Positions 26,274 to 35,221 of a stretch of 61,844 bases of DNA are shown piece by piece. Every line of letters starts with the position of its first letter. Within the stretch, counting starts at the first letter, position 1. Below the pieces are notes generated by a model. That model was not told the origin of the DNA. It searched no databases and worked only from the letters and a program-made list of their open reading frames with translations. A program made the translations under genes and the position numbers. The stretch is taken from contig NZ_WHOA01000032.1 of the NCBI RefSeq assembly GCF_013141715.1, forward strand, positions 1 to 61,844. The letters run 5' to 3'. This stretch comes from Paenibacillus phytorum. Lineage in GTDB: Bacteria; Bacillota; Bacilli; Paenibacillales; NBRC-103111.

Positions 26274-26726
26274 ATGAATAAGTTAAAAGCTTTTTTCAGA
26301 TTAGATATAAGAACTATGTTGTTACTGGTAGAGGCATTGTTCTTCTTAGGATGGGCACGTATTCTTGTTTATTTGCCATTCTCTAAAGTGGCTCCCTCAT
26401 TAGGAGTTCCCATGCAAGAAACCTCCATTACGGAGGTCGAGAGGAATCGGATAGTTCTAAAGCATATCGCAAGTGCGATTGACATTATGAGTAAATATAC
26501 GTTGTGGGAAAGCAAATGCCTAGTTAAGGCTATAGCCGGCATGAAGATGCTCAAACGACGCGATATCGAAAGTACGTTGTATCTAGGAACCGCCAAGGAT
26601 GAGTTGACCAAAATGATTGCTCACGCATGGCTACGTAGTGGCCATTTTTATGTTACAGGGAAGGAAGGGATGGATAGATTTACGATTGTTGCCAAATTCG
26701 CCAAGCAAATAAACGCTAATAGATAA
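26274..26726 (+). CDS. lasso B2 protein, transglutaminase-like leader peptidase
   Basis: The 150-aa cysteine peptidase has the catalytic Cys in ESKCLVKAIAGMKMLKRR (Cys near 81) and the His in IAHAWLRSG (near 117). These match the Cys-His(-Asp) arrangement of lasso B2 enzymes, which cut after the leader Thr-x. GTG 26265 in the same frame is an alternative start but sits only 3 nt from AGGAGG. It lies 12 bp before the nucleotidyltransferase gene. Confidence 0.92.
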   Translation: MNKLKAFFRLDIRTMLLLVEALFFLGWARILVYLPFSKVAPSLGVPMQETSITEVERNRIVLKHIASAIDIMSKYTLWESKCLVKAIAGMKMLKRRDIESTLYLGTAKDELTKMIAHAWLRSGHFYVTGKEGMDRFTIVAKFAKQINANR

Positions 26727-26738
26727 GGGAGTTAAGCA

Positions 26739-27926
26739 ATGGATAAAGAACTAAGCCTAGATACAGCCGTCTTGCCCAAAGAATTGCATTTAATCCTGTC
26801 GTTCATCAAAAGCGAGAGTGAAGGAAGCTTATGTTCTTTTGATGCTGATGATTTTACCGGAATAAATTGGCATTTATTTTTGGAATTAATTCGACATCAT
26901 CGGGTAAATCCATACATCTATAAACAAATAAAACAAATAGAGAAAACTTATATTCCTGACCATGTTTGTGAAGAATTACGACGTGAGTATCAACAAAATA
27001 CGTTTCTAATGCTGCGATTAAGTGCAGAGATGGAGCAGCTTTGCAGGTTATTTGCAGATCATAAGATCGAAATGTTGTCCTTAAAAGGACCTGCTCTTGC
27101 TGTAGACCTTTATGGTGATATATCCAAGCGCACCTGCAGTGACTTAGATCTACTGATATCTATTGATAACTTAGATAGAGCCCACGATCTCTTAGTTGCA
27201 CTTGGTTATGTCAAAGATGATTATTTCTCGACCGTAATGAATGACTGGAAATGGAGACATCACCATGTCACCTACACACATTCTCAGAAAAGAACGAAAA
27301 TCGAAATTCATTGGAAACTAAACCCGGGTCTATCTTACGAGCCATCTTTTAACGAATTGTGGGAGAGAAGAAAGAAGAGCTCAATAGCCAGCTTTCCCGT
27401 GTATATGTTAGGATATGAGGATTTGTTTATGTTTCTAGTTTCCCACGGTGCGCGTCACGGCTGGTCAAGGCTCCGCTGGCTAGTAGATATCGACCGTATC
27501 GCAAGGCATCAAATAAACTGGGAGAAGCAAATCGTTTGCTTAAAAAAATATAAAATAGCCCACGTTGGAGGGCAAGCGCTAGTCTTAGCCATTAATTTAT
27601 TAGCTACTCCATTGACCAAAGAAATGAAAACGCTGATCGAGGGGAAACGCCCCGTTCATTTAGCACATGCAGCGTTATTTTATTTGAAACAAATGATTCA
27701 CTTGCACAGAGAGCCACTACCTGGTGATGTAGCAAGGTATCATAAACGTCACTTATTTTCCTTAATGTCTAATCAGTTAAAAGTGTTACATATATTAAGC
27801 TTTCTGTATCCTTACCCCATGGATGTAGAGTTAATACCCTTACCAAAGAACCTCCATTTCTTGTATTTTCCCTTAAGGCCTTTTATGTGGCTTTGGAGAA
27901 AAACTAGGAGGCACTCATGGTCATAG
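26739..27926 (+). CDS. nucleotidyltransferase-family protein of the lasso operon
   Basis: The 395-aa protein belongs to the uncharacterised nucleotidyltransferase family PF14907. It has LSLKGPALAVDLYGDISKRTCSDLDLLI (about 115-140) with the SDLDLLI acidic pair, IEIHWKLNP and a SHGARHGWSRLRWLVDI segment. Members accompany paeninodin-type operons, and the chemistry is unknown. A second copy sits in the neighbouring RiPP-like set at 21,593. ATG 26739 follows AAGGGAG. Confidence 0.88.
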   Translation: MDKELSLDTAVLPKELHLILSFIKSESEGSLCSFDADDFTGINWHLFLELIRHHRVNPYIYKQIKQIEKTYIPDHVCEELRREYQQNTFLMLRLSAEMEQLCRLFADHKIEMLSLKGPALAVDLYGDISKRTCSDLDLLISIDNLDRAHDLLVALGYVKDDYFSTVMNDWKWRHHHVTYTHSQKRTKIEIHWKLNPGLSYEPSFNELWERRKKSSIASFPVYMLGYEDLFMFLVSHGARHGWSRLRWLVDIDRIARHQINWEKQIVCLKKYKIAHVGGQALVLAINLLATPLTKEMKTLIEGKRPVHLAHAALFYLKQMIHLHREPLPGDVARYHKRHLFSLMSNQLKVLHILSFLYPYPMDVELIPLPKNLHFLYFPLRPFMWLWRKTRRHSWS

Positions 27927-27938
27927 GAGGAATTTAAA

Positions 27939-29747
27939 ATGGAGCAAATTCTGCACTTTACTAAAAAGCTATATGCATTTTCTGGAAAAATATTGATTAT
28001 TAACATCCTTGGCATGGTCTTTATTAGTTTACTTGAAGGCGTTGGCGTTCTATTATTACTTCCAATCCTTAATGTTAGTGGCATTGCTAATGTTGAGACA
28101 GGAATTCCACTTATTTCAACGATGATAAAGTATCTTCAGGATTTGCCAAAGGGTCTAAGCTTACCTTTAGTTCTAGGACTATTTGTTTGTTTAGTAATAG
28201 GTCAAAACTGGTTACTGCGAACTTTAACGATTCGAGATACCGTCATTCAACAGAAATTCGTTCGACACTTACGACTGGAAACCTATACGAATTTGCTGCA
28301 GTCAAATTGGAGTTTTTTCGTAAACCATAGAAAATCAGATCTCATTAATTTATTAACCTCCGAACTAACAAGAGTGGGTTTTGGAACAACCTTAGTGCTG
28401 CAATTAGTCGCTTCTGTGATCTTCACGCTAATCCAGATCGGCATAGCATTCTGGCTATCCCCCGTCATGACCATCTTTGTATTAACGTTTGGTATCGTTC
28501 TAACATTATTTTCTCGGAAATTTATTAAAAGAGCGAAATCACTTGGCGGCCAAACCTCACAGTTATCCCAAAACTTTCTTGCAGGTATATCCGATCAAAT
28601 GGCCGGTATGAAAGATATTAAAAGTAATTCCTTGGAAGAATCATGGCTGCGTTGGTATCGATCATTAACCCAAAATTTAGTGAACGAACAAATCGAATAC
28701 ATCAAGCTAAGGTCATCTTCCCAGCTCTTTTATAAAGTTGCTTCTTCGGTATTAATTGCTGTTTTTATTTATCTTTCCGTCACCATCTTTCAGACCAAAG
28801 TAGAGCAGTTATTACTCATATTCGTCATATTTTCCCGATTGTGGCCTCGCTTTACAGGCATACAGACGCACATGGAGCAAATCGCTTCAACCATTCCTGC
28901 CTTTAAGGCAATCATCAAATTGCAGCAAGAGTGCGTGCGCCTGAAGGAATTTTATATGGAGAACAAACCAGAGAACAAGACCTATCAACCGATTGAAATT
29001 AAAACGCACATTGAGTGCAGGAACGTATCCTTTCGATATAATCAAAATGAACAGACCTATGCGCTTAAAGACATAAATATCCATATACCATCTAGGAAGA
29101 TGACAGCTATAGTGGGTCGTTCTGGAGCAGGGAAAAGTACATTAATTGATGTTATTATGGGTCTTATTGAACCCCAAACAGGCCAGATTTGTATTGATGG
29201 GCAGCCTATTTCAAACGAAAAGGTATATGCACTAAGGCAATTCATTAGCTATGTTCCACAAGATCCATTTCTTTTCAATGGCAGTATAAAAGATAATCTT
29301 CTGATGATTGATCCTAACGCAACCGAGGAACAAATCTGGGAAGCCCTGGAGTTTGCCGCATCCGCGGAATTCGTTAGCAAGCTGCCTGAGGGCCTCGACA
29401 CATTGATTGGTGATAGAGGAATCCGGTTGTCTGGTGGAGAACGGCAGCGTCTCGTGTTGGCCCGAGCCATATTGCGTAAACCATCAATCCTTATATTGGA
29501 TGAGGCGACGAGCGCGCTAGATAGGGAAAATGAAGCGAAAATCCAAGAAGCTTTGGAGCGATTGCAGGGTAGATTGACCATGATCGTCATCGCCCATCGC
29601 ATGTCGACCATTCGCAAGGCTGATCAAGTCATTGTCATCGATCAAGGGCAGATTATTCAAAAAGGAGAATATGACCAGTTAGCTGAAGAGCGCGAGGGAC
29701 TATTTTCTAATTTGTTAGGCAATCAAATAGGTGCTGTTAATTCATAG
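27939..29747 (+). CDS. lasso peptide ABC exporter (D protein)
   Basis: The 602-aa half transporter has six transmembrane helices (about 15-305) and an ATPase domain with Walker A VGRSGAGKST (near 393), LSGGE signature (near 492) and Walker B ILILDEATSALD (near 515). It exports the mature lasso peptide and gives self-immunity in related systems. The start follows TAGGAGGAATTT, 12 bp after the nucleotidyltransferase gene. It is the last gene of the operon. Confidence 0.93.
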   Translation: MEQILHFTKKLYAFSGKILIINILGMVFISLLEGVGVLLLLPILNVSGIANVETGIPLISTMIKYLQDLPKGLSLPLVLGLFVCLVIGQNWLLRTLTIRDTVIQQKFVRHLRLETYTNLLQSNWSFFVNHRKSDLINLLTSELTRVGFGTTLVLQLVASVIFTLIQIGIAFWLSPVMTIFVLTFGIVLTLFSRKFIKRAKSLGGQTSQLSQNFLAGISDQMAGMKDIKSNSLEESWLRWYRSLTQNLVNEQIEYIKLRSSSQLFYKVASSVLIAVFIYLSVTIFQTKVEQLLLIFVIFSRLWPRFTGIQTHMEQIASTIPAFKAIIKLQQECVRLKEFYMENKPENKTYQPIEIKTHIECRNVSFRYNQNEQTYALKDINIHIPSRKMTAIVGRSGAGKSTLIDVIMGLIEPQTGQICIDGQPISNEKVYALRQFISYVPQDPFLFNGSIKDNLLMIDPNATEEQIWEALEFAASAEFVSKLPEGLDTLIGDRGIRLSGGERQRLVLARAILRKPSILILDEATSALDRENEAKIQEALERLQGRLTMIVIAHRMSTIRKADQVIVIDQGQIIQKGEYDQLAEEREGLFSNLLGNQIGAVNS

Positions 29748-29790
29748 TTTTTTTAGCTGGCGTGGTGTAAAGGATATTGATTGTGTAAAT

Positions 29791-29874
29791 GTTCTCTATC
29801 GAAGTACATTCGCATTGACATGTTCTTTATAAAGAACTATTATAAAGGATAGGTAGAAGTTCTTAATAAAGAAT
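29791..29874 (+). promoter_or_regulatory. polysaccharide operon promoter with SinR-type boxes
   Basis: TTGACA (29815-29820) and TATTAT (29838-29843) are 17 bp apart, and the spacer is the perfect palindrome GTTCTTTATAAAGAAC (29822-29837). A second box, GTTCTTAATAAAGAAT, is at 29859-29874, 37 bp downstream. A half box (GTTCTCTATCGAAGTA) is at 29791. This geometry is repeated at 45,173 and parallels the GATAC promoter at 13,396. SinR repression is inferred from the resemblance to the GTTCTYT sites known in Bacillus subtilis. Confidence 0.8.
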
Positions 29875-29920
29875 TTCGAATTATTTGAGATTTGCGTCAT
29901 CAGGCGAGGGAGATCATGAA

Positions 29921-30652
29921 ATGAAAATTCCTAAGATCATTCACTATTGCTGGTTTGGCGGGAAAGAAAAGCCCGACATCGTGAAGCGATGTATAGCAAG
30001 CTGGCATAACCATCTAACTGGCTATCAATTCATAGAGTGGAATGAAAACAACTTTGATACCAGTAGTAATTTATATGTAAAAGAAGCCTATGAAGCGGGC
30101 AAATTTGCGTTCGTAAGCGATTATGCGAGAGTATACGCGCTCTATCACTTTGGTGGTATTTATTTAGACACCGATGTGGAAGTGTTCAAATCCTTTGACG
30201 ATTTGTTGCATCATGAGTCTTTTTGGGGATTTGAGCAAGAGAACTATATCGCGACAAGTACGATCGGAGCCGCGAAAGAAAATAAGCTGATTCAAGTATT
30301 TATGGATTCCTACAATACAAAGAGCTTCATCCTTGCAGATGGAACTTTTGATTCGCTAACCAATGTAGCGATGATAACGAAGATATTAGGAGATTGGGAG
30401 GTTACTCCCAATGGCAGCTATCAAGACATAGAAGGTGTTGGAACCTTTTATCCGCAAACGTATTTCTCCCCTTATGACTACATTAACTGCCGAACATTTA
30501 AGACGGAAAACACGTATGCCATGCATCACTTTTATAAGAGCTGGTTGCCTCCCAAGGCGCGATGGAAAGGGCGAATGAAGTCGCTCCTGGCAAGGGTCAT
30601 TGGTGGACATAACATTGCAAGAATAAGGGAAGCGCTTAGGGGGATTCAATGA
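29921..30652 (+). CDS. DXD-type glycosyltransferase (capsular polysaccharide family)
   Basis: The 243-aa protein has the N-terminal IPKIIHYCWFGG motif and the DXD pair in GGIYLDTDVEV (about 77-87), typical of the glycosyltransferase sugar-binding family (PF04488) seen in capsule loci. It should transfer a sugar from a nucleotide donor with Mn2+. ATG 29921 has GAGGGAG upstream; the longer frame adds 12 residues. It is the first gene after the SinR-type promoter and overlaps the next gene by 4 nt. Confidence 0.9.
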   Translation: MKIPKIIHYCWFGGKEKPDIVKRCIASWHNHLTGYQFIEWNENNFDTSSNLYVKEAYEAGKFAFVSDYARVYALYHFGGIYLDTDVEVFKSFDDLLHHESFWGFEQENYIATSTIGAAKENKLIQVFMDSYNTKSFILADGTFDSLTNVAMITKILGDWEVTPNGSYQDIEGVGTFYPQTYFSPYDYINCRTFKTENTYAMHHFYKSWLPPKARWKGRMKSLLARVIGGHNIARIREALRGIQ

Positions 30653-31842
30653 AGAACATATTGATTGCGTCCTTTGATATGGAAGTTGGAGGCGTAGAGA
30701 GAAGTCTTGTTAGTATGCTTGATCACTTCGATTATAAGCAATATTCCATTGATCTCATGCTATATAAACATCAAGGTGATTTTATGAACCTCATTAGCCA
30801 TAAAGCCAATTTATTAGGCGAAATCCCCCAGTACACCACATTTAGAAAATCAATTGCAAGGACCATCCAAGATAGACAATATACAATCGGCTTATCGAGA
30901 ATCTTATCCAAGGTACACGCGGAAATTTTTGGTCGAATAAAACGGGTTGCAGAGCCAGGATACTACCAAATGCAATTGATGTGGAAGTACGCACTGCCCT
31001 ATTTACCTCAGGTTGAGAAAGAGTATGACGCGGCAATTAGCTATTTATGGCCTCATTATTTTATAGCCCATAAGATTAAGGCGAAGAAGAAAATCGCTTG
31101 GATTCATACCGATTATTCCAATGTGGAAACCAACGTGAAGTTGGACCTGGAAATGTGGAGAAAGTTTGATCATATTATTGCTGTTTCGGACGCATGTAAG
31201 GATTCTTTTTTGTCAAAATATAGGGAATTAGAAAGCAAAGTTATCGTTATAGAAAACATTACTTCACCAGATTTTATTAGGAATATGGCCGCTAAAGAAG
31301 CAGCTGTTCCAATGGTGAATGATGACAGGTTTAAAATATTGACAGTAGCAAGATTATCCCATGCTAAAGGTATCGACAATGCTGTCAAGGCACTGAGGAT
31401 TCTAAAAGATAAAGGTTATAAAGATATCGCATGGTACATTGTTGGTTACGGCGGGGATGAAGCTGCTATAAAAGAGCTAATTGCAATTAATGGCTTAGAC
31501 GATCAATTCATCCTATTAGGAAAGAAAACAAACCCATATCCGTATATAAAAGCATGTGACTTATATGTACAGCCCTCCAGGTATGAAGGCAAGGCTGTTA
31601 CGGTAACCGAAGCAAAGATCTTAGGTAAGCCTATATTAATCACGAATTATTCTACCGCGAAGAGTCAGGTGGAGGATGGTTATGATGGGATTATCACGGA
31701 ATTGTCGATAGAAGGAATAGTTGACGGAATAGAAAAATTGTATAGGGATGATGAACTGAGAAAGGAGATTTCTACGAATTGCGAGAGAACTAATTACAGT
31801 AATAGTTATGAGTTAGAGAAATTGTATAGTTTGAATGGATAA
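30649..31842 (+). CDS. GT4-family glycosyltransferase
   Basis: The 397-aa GT-B protein begins ILIASFDMEVGGVERSLVSML. It has the C-terminal donor-binding segment ILTVARLSHAKGIDNAV, then NPYPYIKACDLYVQPSRYEGKAVTVTEA with the E-x7-E pattern. Close relatives lie at 32,905 and 35,222 in the same operon, sharing an IAWIHTDYSN-like motif, so the three arose by duplication and probably add different residues of one repeat unit. The sugar specificity cannot be read from sequence. Confidence 0.9.
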   Translation: MKNILIASFDMEVGGVERSLVSMLDHFDYKQYSIDLMLYKHQGDFMNLISHKANLLGEIPQYTTFRKSIARTIQDRQYTIGLSRILSKVHAEIFGRIKRVAEPGYYQMQLMWKYALPYLPQVEKEYDAAISYLWPHYFIAHKIKAKKKIAWIHTDYSNVETNVKLDLEMWRKFDHIIAVSDACKDSFLSKYRELESKVIVIENITSPDFIRNMAAKEAAVPMVNDDRFKILTVARLSHAKGIDNAVKALRILKDKGYKDIAWYIVGYGGDEAAIKELIAINGLDDQFILLGKKTNPYPYIKACDLYVQPSRYEGKAVTVTEAKILGKPILITNYSTAKSQVEDGYDGIITELSIEGIVDGIEKLYRDDELRKEISTNCERTNYSNSYELEKLYSLNG

Positions 31843-31876
31843 AGATTATAGTATTAACCGGATCACGGAGGTATGA

Positions 31877-32908
31877 ATGATTCCGAAAGTAAGTGTTATT
31901 GTACCGGTGTACAACTGTGAAAAATTCATTTCCAAATGTTTAGATAGTATCTTGCATCAAACTTATTCGAACATAGAAATCGTTATTGTAAATGACGGAT
32001 CTACTGATCGAAGTGAAGAGATATTACACCAGTATATAGAAAAGGATGAACGGGTTTCCTACTATTATCAGGAAAATAGTGGACCATCTGAAGCACGGAA
32101 TTATGGAATAATCAAATCGATCGGTGAATATTTAGCATTTATCGATTCAGATGATTCGATTGACGCCTATTATATTGAGCACTTGATTAATAAAATGCTT
32201 ACTACTGGAGCGGATTTAGTGTGTTGTGGGTATAAGGATATCTCGGTATACGGAATCTTAAATTGTACGGATTTTAATTTTGATAAAAGCGACTCCATGC
32301 ACTATTTCATTAATTTAGTTTGCAATGGAACTGGCGGAGTTTTATGGAGTAAAATGTTCAAGAAAGAGATTATTTCAAAGCATAATATAAAGATGGACAA
32401 AGAAATATTTATGTCTGAGGATTTAATTTTTGTTCTACAATATGCTGTTCATTGTCAGTCGTTTGCGGCTATAAATAATTATTTATACTATTACAACAGA
32501 CTTAATCAGAACAGTATAAGCTCTAATTTTTCCATAGACTATGTGGATAATAATATTACTGTTTGTAAACATATAGAGAACATTTTCAATACTGTGGACA
32601 TAGATAAGAATAAGATAGATGAGGTAATTACAAGTAGAATTCAAAATTTAGTCATTCATCTAGTTGAGCAGCAAAGCATGCATATTAAGGTCTTAGGTAA
32701 AAAAAATGCTTTGCACAATGTAAAGCAAATATTATCTATACAGTATATTGAAAGTTATTTAAGCCGTTTTTCAACGAAAGCTATTATCTATAAACCATAT
32801 GTGTATCTTTTGAAAAAAAAGCTCTTCAAGTTAAGTATTGTATATGGAATTGTTTTGAATACAGCCAGAGAACTTAAAAGGAAAGTGAAAGTAGGTGAAT
32901 TTAATTGA
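31877..32908 (+). CDS. GT2-family glycosyltransferase
   Basis: The 343-aa GT-A enzyme has VSVIVPVYNCEKFISKCLDS at its start, NDGSTDRS (about 36-43), FIDSDDS (about 88-94) with the metal-binding DXD, and MSEDLIF as catalytic-base region. GGAGGT precedes ATG 31877. Base composition from here to 39,235 is visibly more AT-rich than the flanking operons, suggesting transfer. It overlaps the next gene by 4 nt. Confidence 0.9.
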   Translation: MIPKVSVIVPVYNCEKFISKCLDSILHQTYSNIEIVIVNDGSTDRSEEILHQYIEKDERVSYYYQENSGPSEARNYGIIKSIGEYLAFIDSDDSIDAYYIEHLINKMLTTGADLVCCGYKDISVYGILNCTDFNFDKSDSMHYFINLVCNGTGGVLWSKMFKKEIISKHNIKMDKEIFMSEDLIFVLQYAVHCQSFAAINNYLYYYNRLNQNSISSNFSIDYVDNNITVCKHIENIFNTVDIDKNKIDEVITSRIQNLVIHLVEQQSMHIKVLGKKNALHNVKQILSIQYIESYLSRFSTKAIIYKPYVYLLKKKLFKLSIVYGIVLNTARELKRKVKVGEFN

Positions 32909-34089
32909 AAAAGAGGCTCCTATTTGTCCTTGACTCACTTACGATCGGTGGAGCAGAGAAGAGTCTTGTGTCTTTATTAAATACAATAGATCCTTCAAAA
33001 TACGATATTGATCTGTTGCTATTTAAAAAAGGGGAGGATTTGGAGAAATATCTTCCAGTTTATGTGTCTGTTCTACCAGTTCCTGAGTATTATGGGTTCG
33101 TTTATGGGAAGAGGTTTTCCATGGGCAAAAACATAACATATCAGTATTTTAAAATTAAAACTTCTTTAAGTTTGAGATTAAACAATTATGCAAAAAAAAC
33201 CTTACATAGTGAGCAAGTTGTTTACAAAAGTATAAAAAAAGCAATGTCCTCAATTGAAAATAAATATGACGTAGCCATAGCATATAGTCAGGGGATGCCT
33301 ACCTATTTTGTTGCCAATAAAGTAACGGCAGCTAAAAAATTAGCCTGGATCAATACAGACTATGCCAATACGCTATATGACAAAGAAATTGACTACGAAT
33401 CGTATAGCAGGATTAATAAAATGGTTGCAGTTTCCCAGCATACGAGAGAGTCCGTATCTAAATTGCGAAAAGAATATAATAATAAGATAGATATTGTATT
33501 GGATATTATTAACCCAGACTTAATTGTAAAAATGGCCGAAGAAGAACAGGTTAATGAATTTGATGATTTCCTAGTGAACATATTAACTGTTGGAAGGTTA
33601 GTGACAGCTAAGTCATATGAGACAGCTATTGAAGTAGCTAAGTTACTAAGAGATTCAGGGTATAGGTTTAAGTGGTTTGCGATCGGTGAGGGCTCGGAAA
33701 GAAATAAACTAGAAGAATTAATTCACAAGTATGAACTAGAAGGCTATTTCTTTCTACTCGGAAAAAGGATAAATCCTTATCCATATATGAAGCGTTGCGA
33801 TATCTATGTACAAACATCAGCAAAGGAAGGCTTTGGACTTACCGTCAGTGAAGCCAAAATTTTAAAGAAGCCAATTGTTTGTACGGATTTCCCTACGGCT
33901 AAAGAAATTATTAATAATCAGGTGGATGGATTAATCGTGAAACATGATGTGAGAAGTATTTTTGATGGCATTAAAAGATACATAGATGATCCATATTTTA
34001 AAGAAAAAATAAATGTACAATTGAATACAATACGACCCTACAATTCAGTTAATCAATTACAAAAGTTTTACCAACTAATAGAAAATTAA
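32905..34089 (+). CDS. GT4-family glycosyltransferase
   Basis: The 394-aa GT-B protein starts LLFVLDSLTIGGAEKSLVSLL. It carries AWINTDYANTLY, ILTVGRLVTAKSYETAIE and INPYPYMKRCDIYVQTSAKEGFGLTVSEA, the last being the donor-site glutamate region. It is a paralog of the genes at 30,649 and 35,222. The TTG start at 32905 overlaps the GT2 gene and has GTAGGTGAAT in front. Confidence 0.88.
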   Translation: MKKRLLFVLDSLTIGGAEKSLVSLLNTIDPSKYDIDLLLFKKGEDLEKYLPVYVSVLPVPEYYGFVYGKRFSMGKNITYQYFKIKTSLSLRLNNYAKKTLHSEQVVYKSIKKAMSSIENKYDVAIAYSQGMPTYFVANKVTAAKKLAWINTDYANTLYDKEIDYESYSRINKMVAVSQHTRESVSKLRKEYNNKIDIVLDIINPDLIVKMAEEEQVNEFDDFLVNILTVGRLVTAKSYETAIEVAKLLRDSGYRFKWFAIGEGSERNKLEELIHKYELEGYFFLLGKRINPYPYMKRCDIYVQTSAKEGFGLTVSEAKILKKPIVCTDFPTAKEIINNQVDGLIVKHDVRSIFDGIKRYIDDPYFKEKINVQLNTIRPYNSVNQLQKFYQLIEN

Positions 34090-34105
34090 AGAGTGGTGAA
34101 TATTA

Positions 34106-35203
34106 GTGAAAAGAATCTTTGTAGATATCTATATGGCATTTAATTTAGGCGATGACCTGTTCTTAGATATTCTTGCCAAGAAATTTCCGAATTGCCAATT
34201 TACCCTTAATTATGTTGGCAATAATTACGATGCATTTATTACGAAATATCAAAATTTGAAAAGAAGAAATTACACAATTTTTAATAAAATAAGCCAGCGG
34301 TTAAAAATCACTGATTATATCAACGATTATGCAGCTGTGGCGCAAGAACATGATGCACTCTTGTTTATTGGAGGATCTATCTTTAGAGAAGAGGCATACC
34401 ACCAATCTTTATATGAAAATAGAATGAAACTTGTTACGGATTTCAAAAAAAAGGGCAAAGCTGTGTTTATTATGGGGGCAAACTTCGGACCTTACGAGAC
34501 AGAGCAATTTCATCAAGATTACATAGCACTTTTTGAGCAATGTGACGATGTTTGTTTTAGAGATATTTATTCGTATGATTTATTTAAAAGTTTGCCTCAG
34601 GTTCGATATGCTCCTGATATTGTATTCCAAACGAATTTAGATGACTACAAGTCAGTAGCAAGAAGAAAAAGAGTTGGATTTTCCATTATTGATGTGAGAC
34701 ATAAGCAGGGACTATCAAGTTACTATAGCTCCTATATAGATAGTACAGTGAAAGCTATCCAACTATTAGTGGGTAAAGGATACGACTGTTATTTAATGTC
34801 TTTCTGCGAGCGAGAAGGAGATCTACAAGCAATTGGTAACATAATGTCCGATCTGACAGCCAGCACACAAGAGAAAGTTCATGTATATGAATACAAAGGG
34901 GACTTACAGGAGTCCATACAATTAATAGCAACATTTGAGTTGTTTGTAGCTGCCAGATTCCATGCGAACATAATAGCTCTTATGCTTGGTATTGGAGTTA
35001 TGCCTATCATATATAGTAAGAAAACTAGCAATATGTTCATGGACATTAATTTAGACGACATATTAATAAACATGGAAGACATACATTTACAGTACGACGA
35101 AGGTACAATCAATAAGTCTTTCGATAATAAAACGAACCTAACTTCAATTTCAGATCATGCTAATCATCACTTCACAAAAATAAGCGAGTTCATAGGAGCT
35201 TAA
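34106..35203 (+). CDS. polysaccharide pyruvyltransferase family protein
   Basis: The 365-aa protein starts IFVDIYMAFNLGDDLFLDIL, shows LLFIGGSIFREEAY, FIMGANFGPYETEQF and VCFRDIYSYDLFK, and has FVAARFHANIIALMLGIGVMP near the C-terminus. This is the PF04230 pattern (GxxxGP and RFHA motifs). Such enzymes add ketal-linked pyruvate from PEP to sugar residues, giving the polymer negative charge. The start is GTG 34106 after AGAGTGGTGA. Alternative members of the family act in other pathways, but the operon supports polymer modification. Confidence 0.88.
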   Translation: MKRIFVDIYMAFNLGDDLFLDILAKKFPNCQFTLNYVGNNYDAFITKYQNLKRRNYTIFNKISQRLKITDYINDYAAVAQEHDALLFIGGSIFREEAYHQSLYENRMKLVTDFKKKGKAVFIMGANFGPYETEQFHQDYIALFEQCDDVCFRDIYSYDLFKSLPQVRYAPDIVFQTNLDDYKSVARRKRVGFSIIDVRHKQGLSSYYSSYIDSTVKAIQLLVGKGYDCYLMSFCEREGDLQAIGNIMSDLTASTQEKVHVYEYKGDLQESIQLIATFELFVAARFHANIIALMLGIGVMPIIYSKKTSNMFMDINLDDILINMEDIHLQYDEGTINKSFDNKTNLTSISDHANHHFTKISEFIGA

Positions 35204-35221
35204 AGGTTAATTGGAGGAAGT

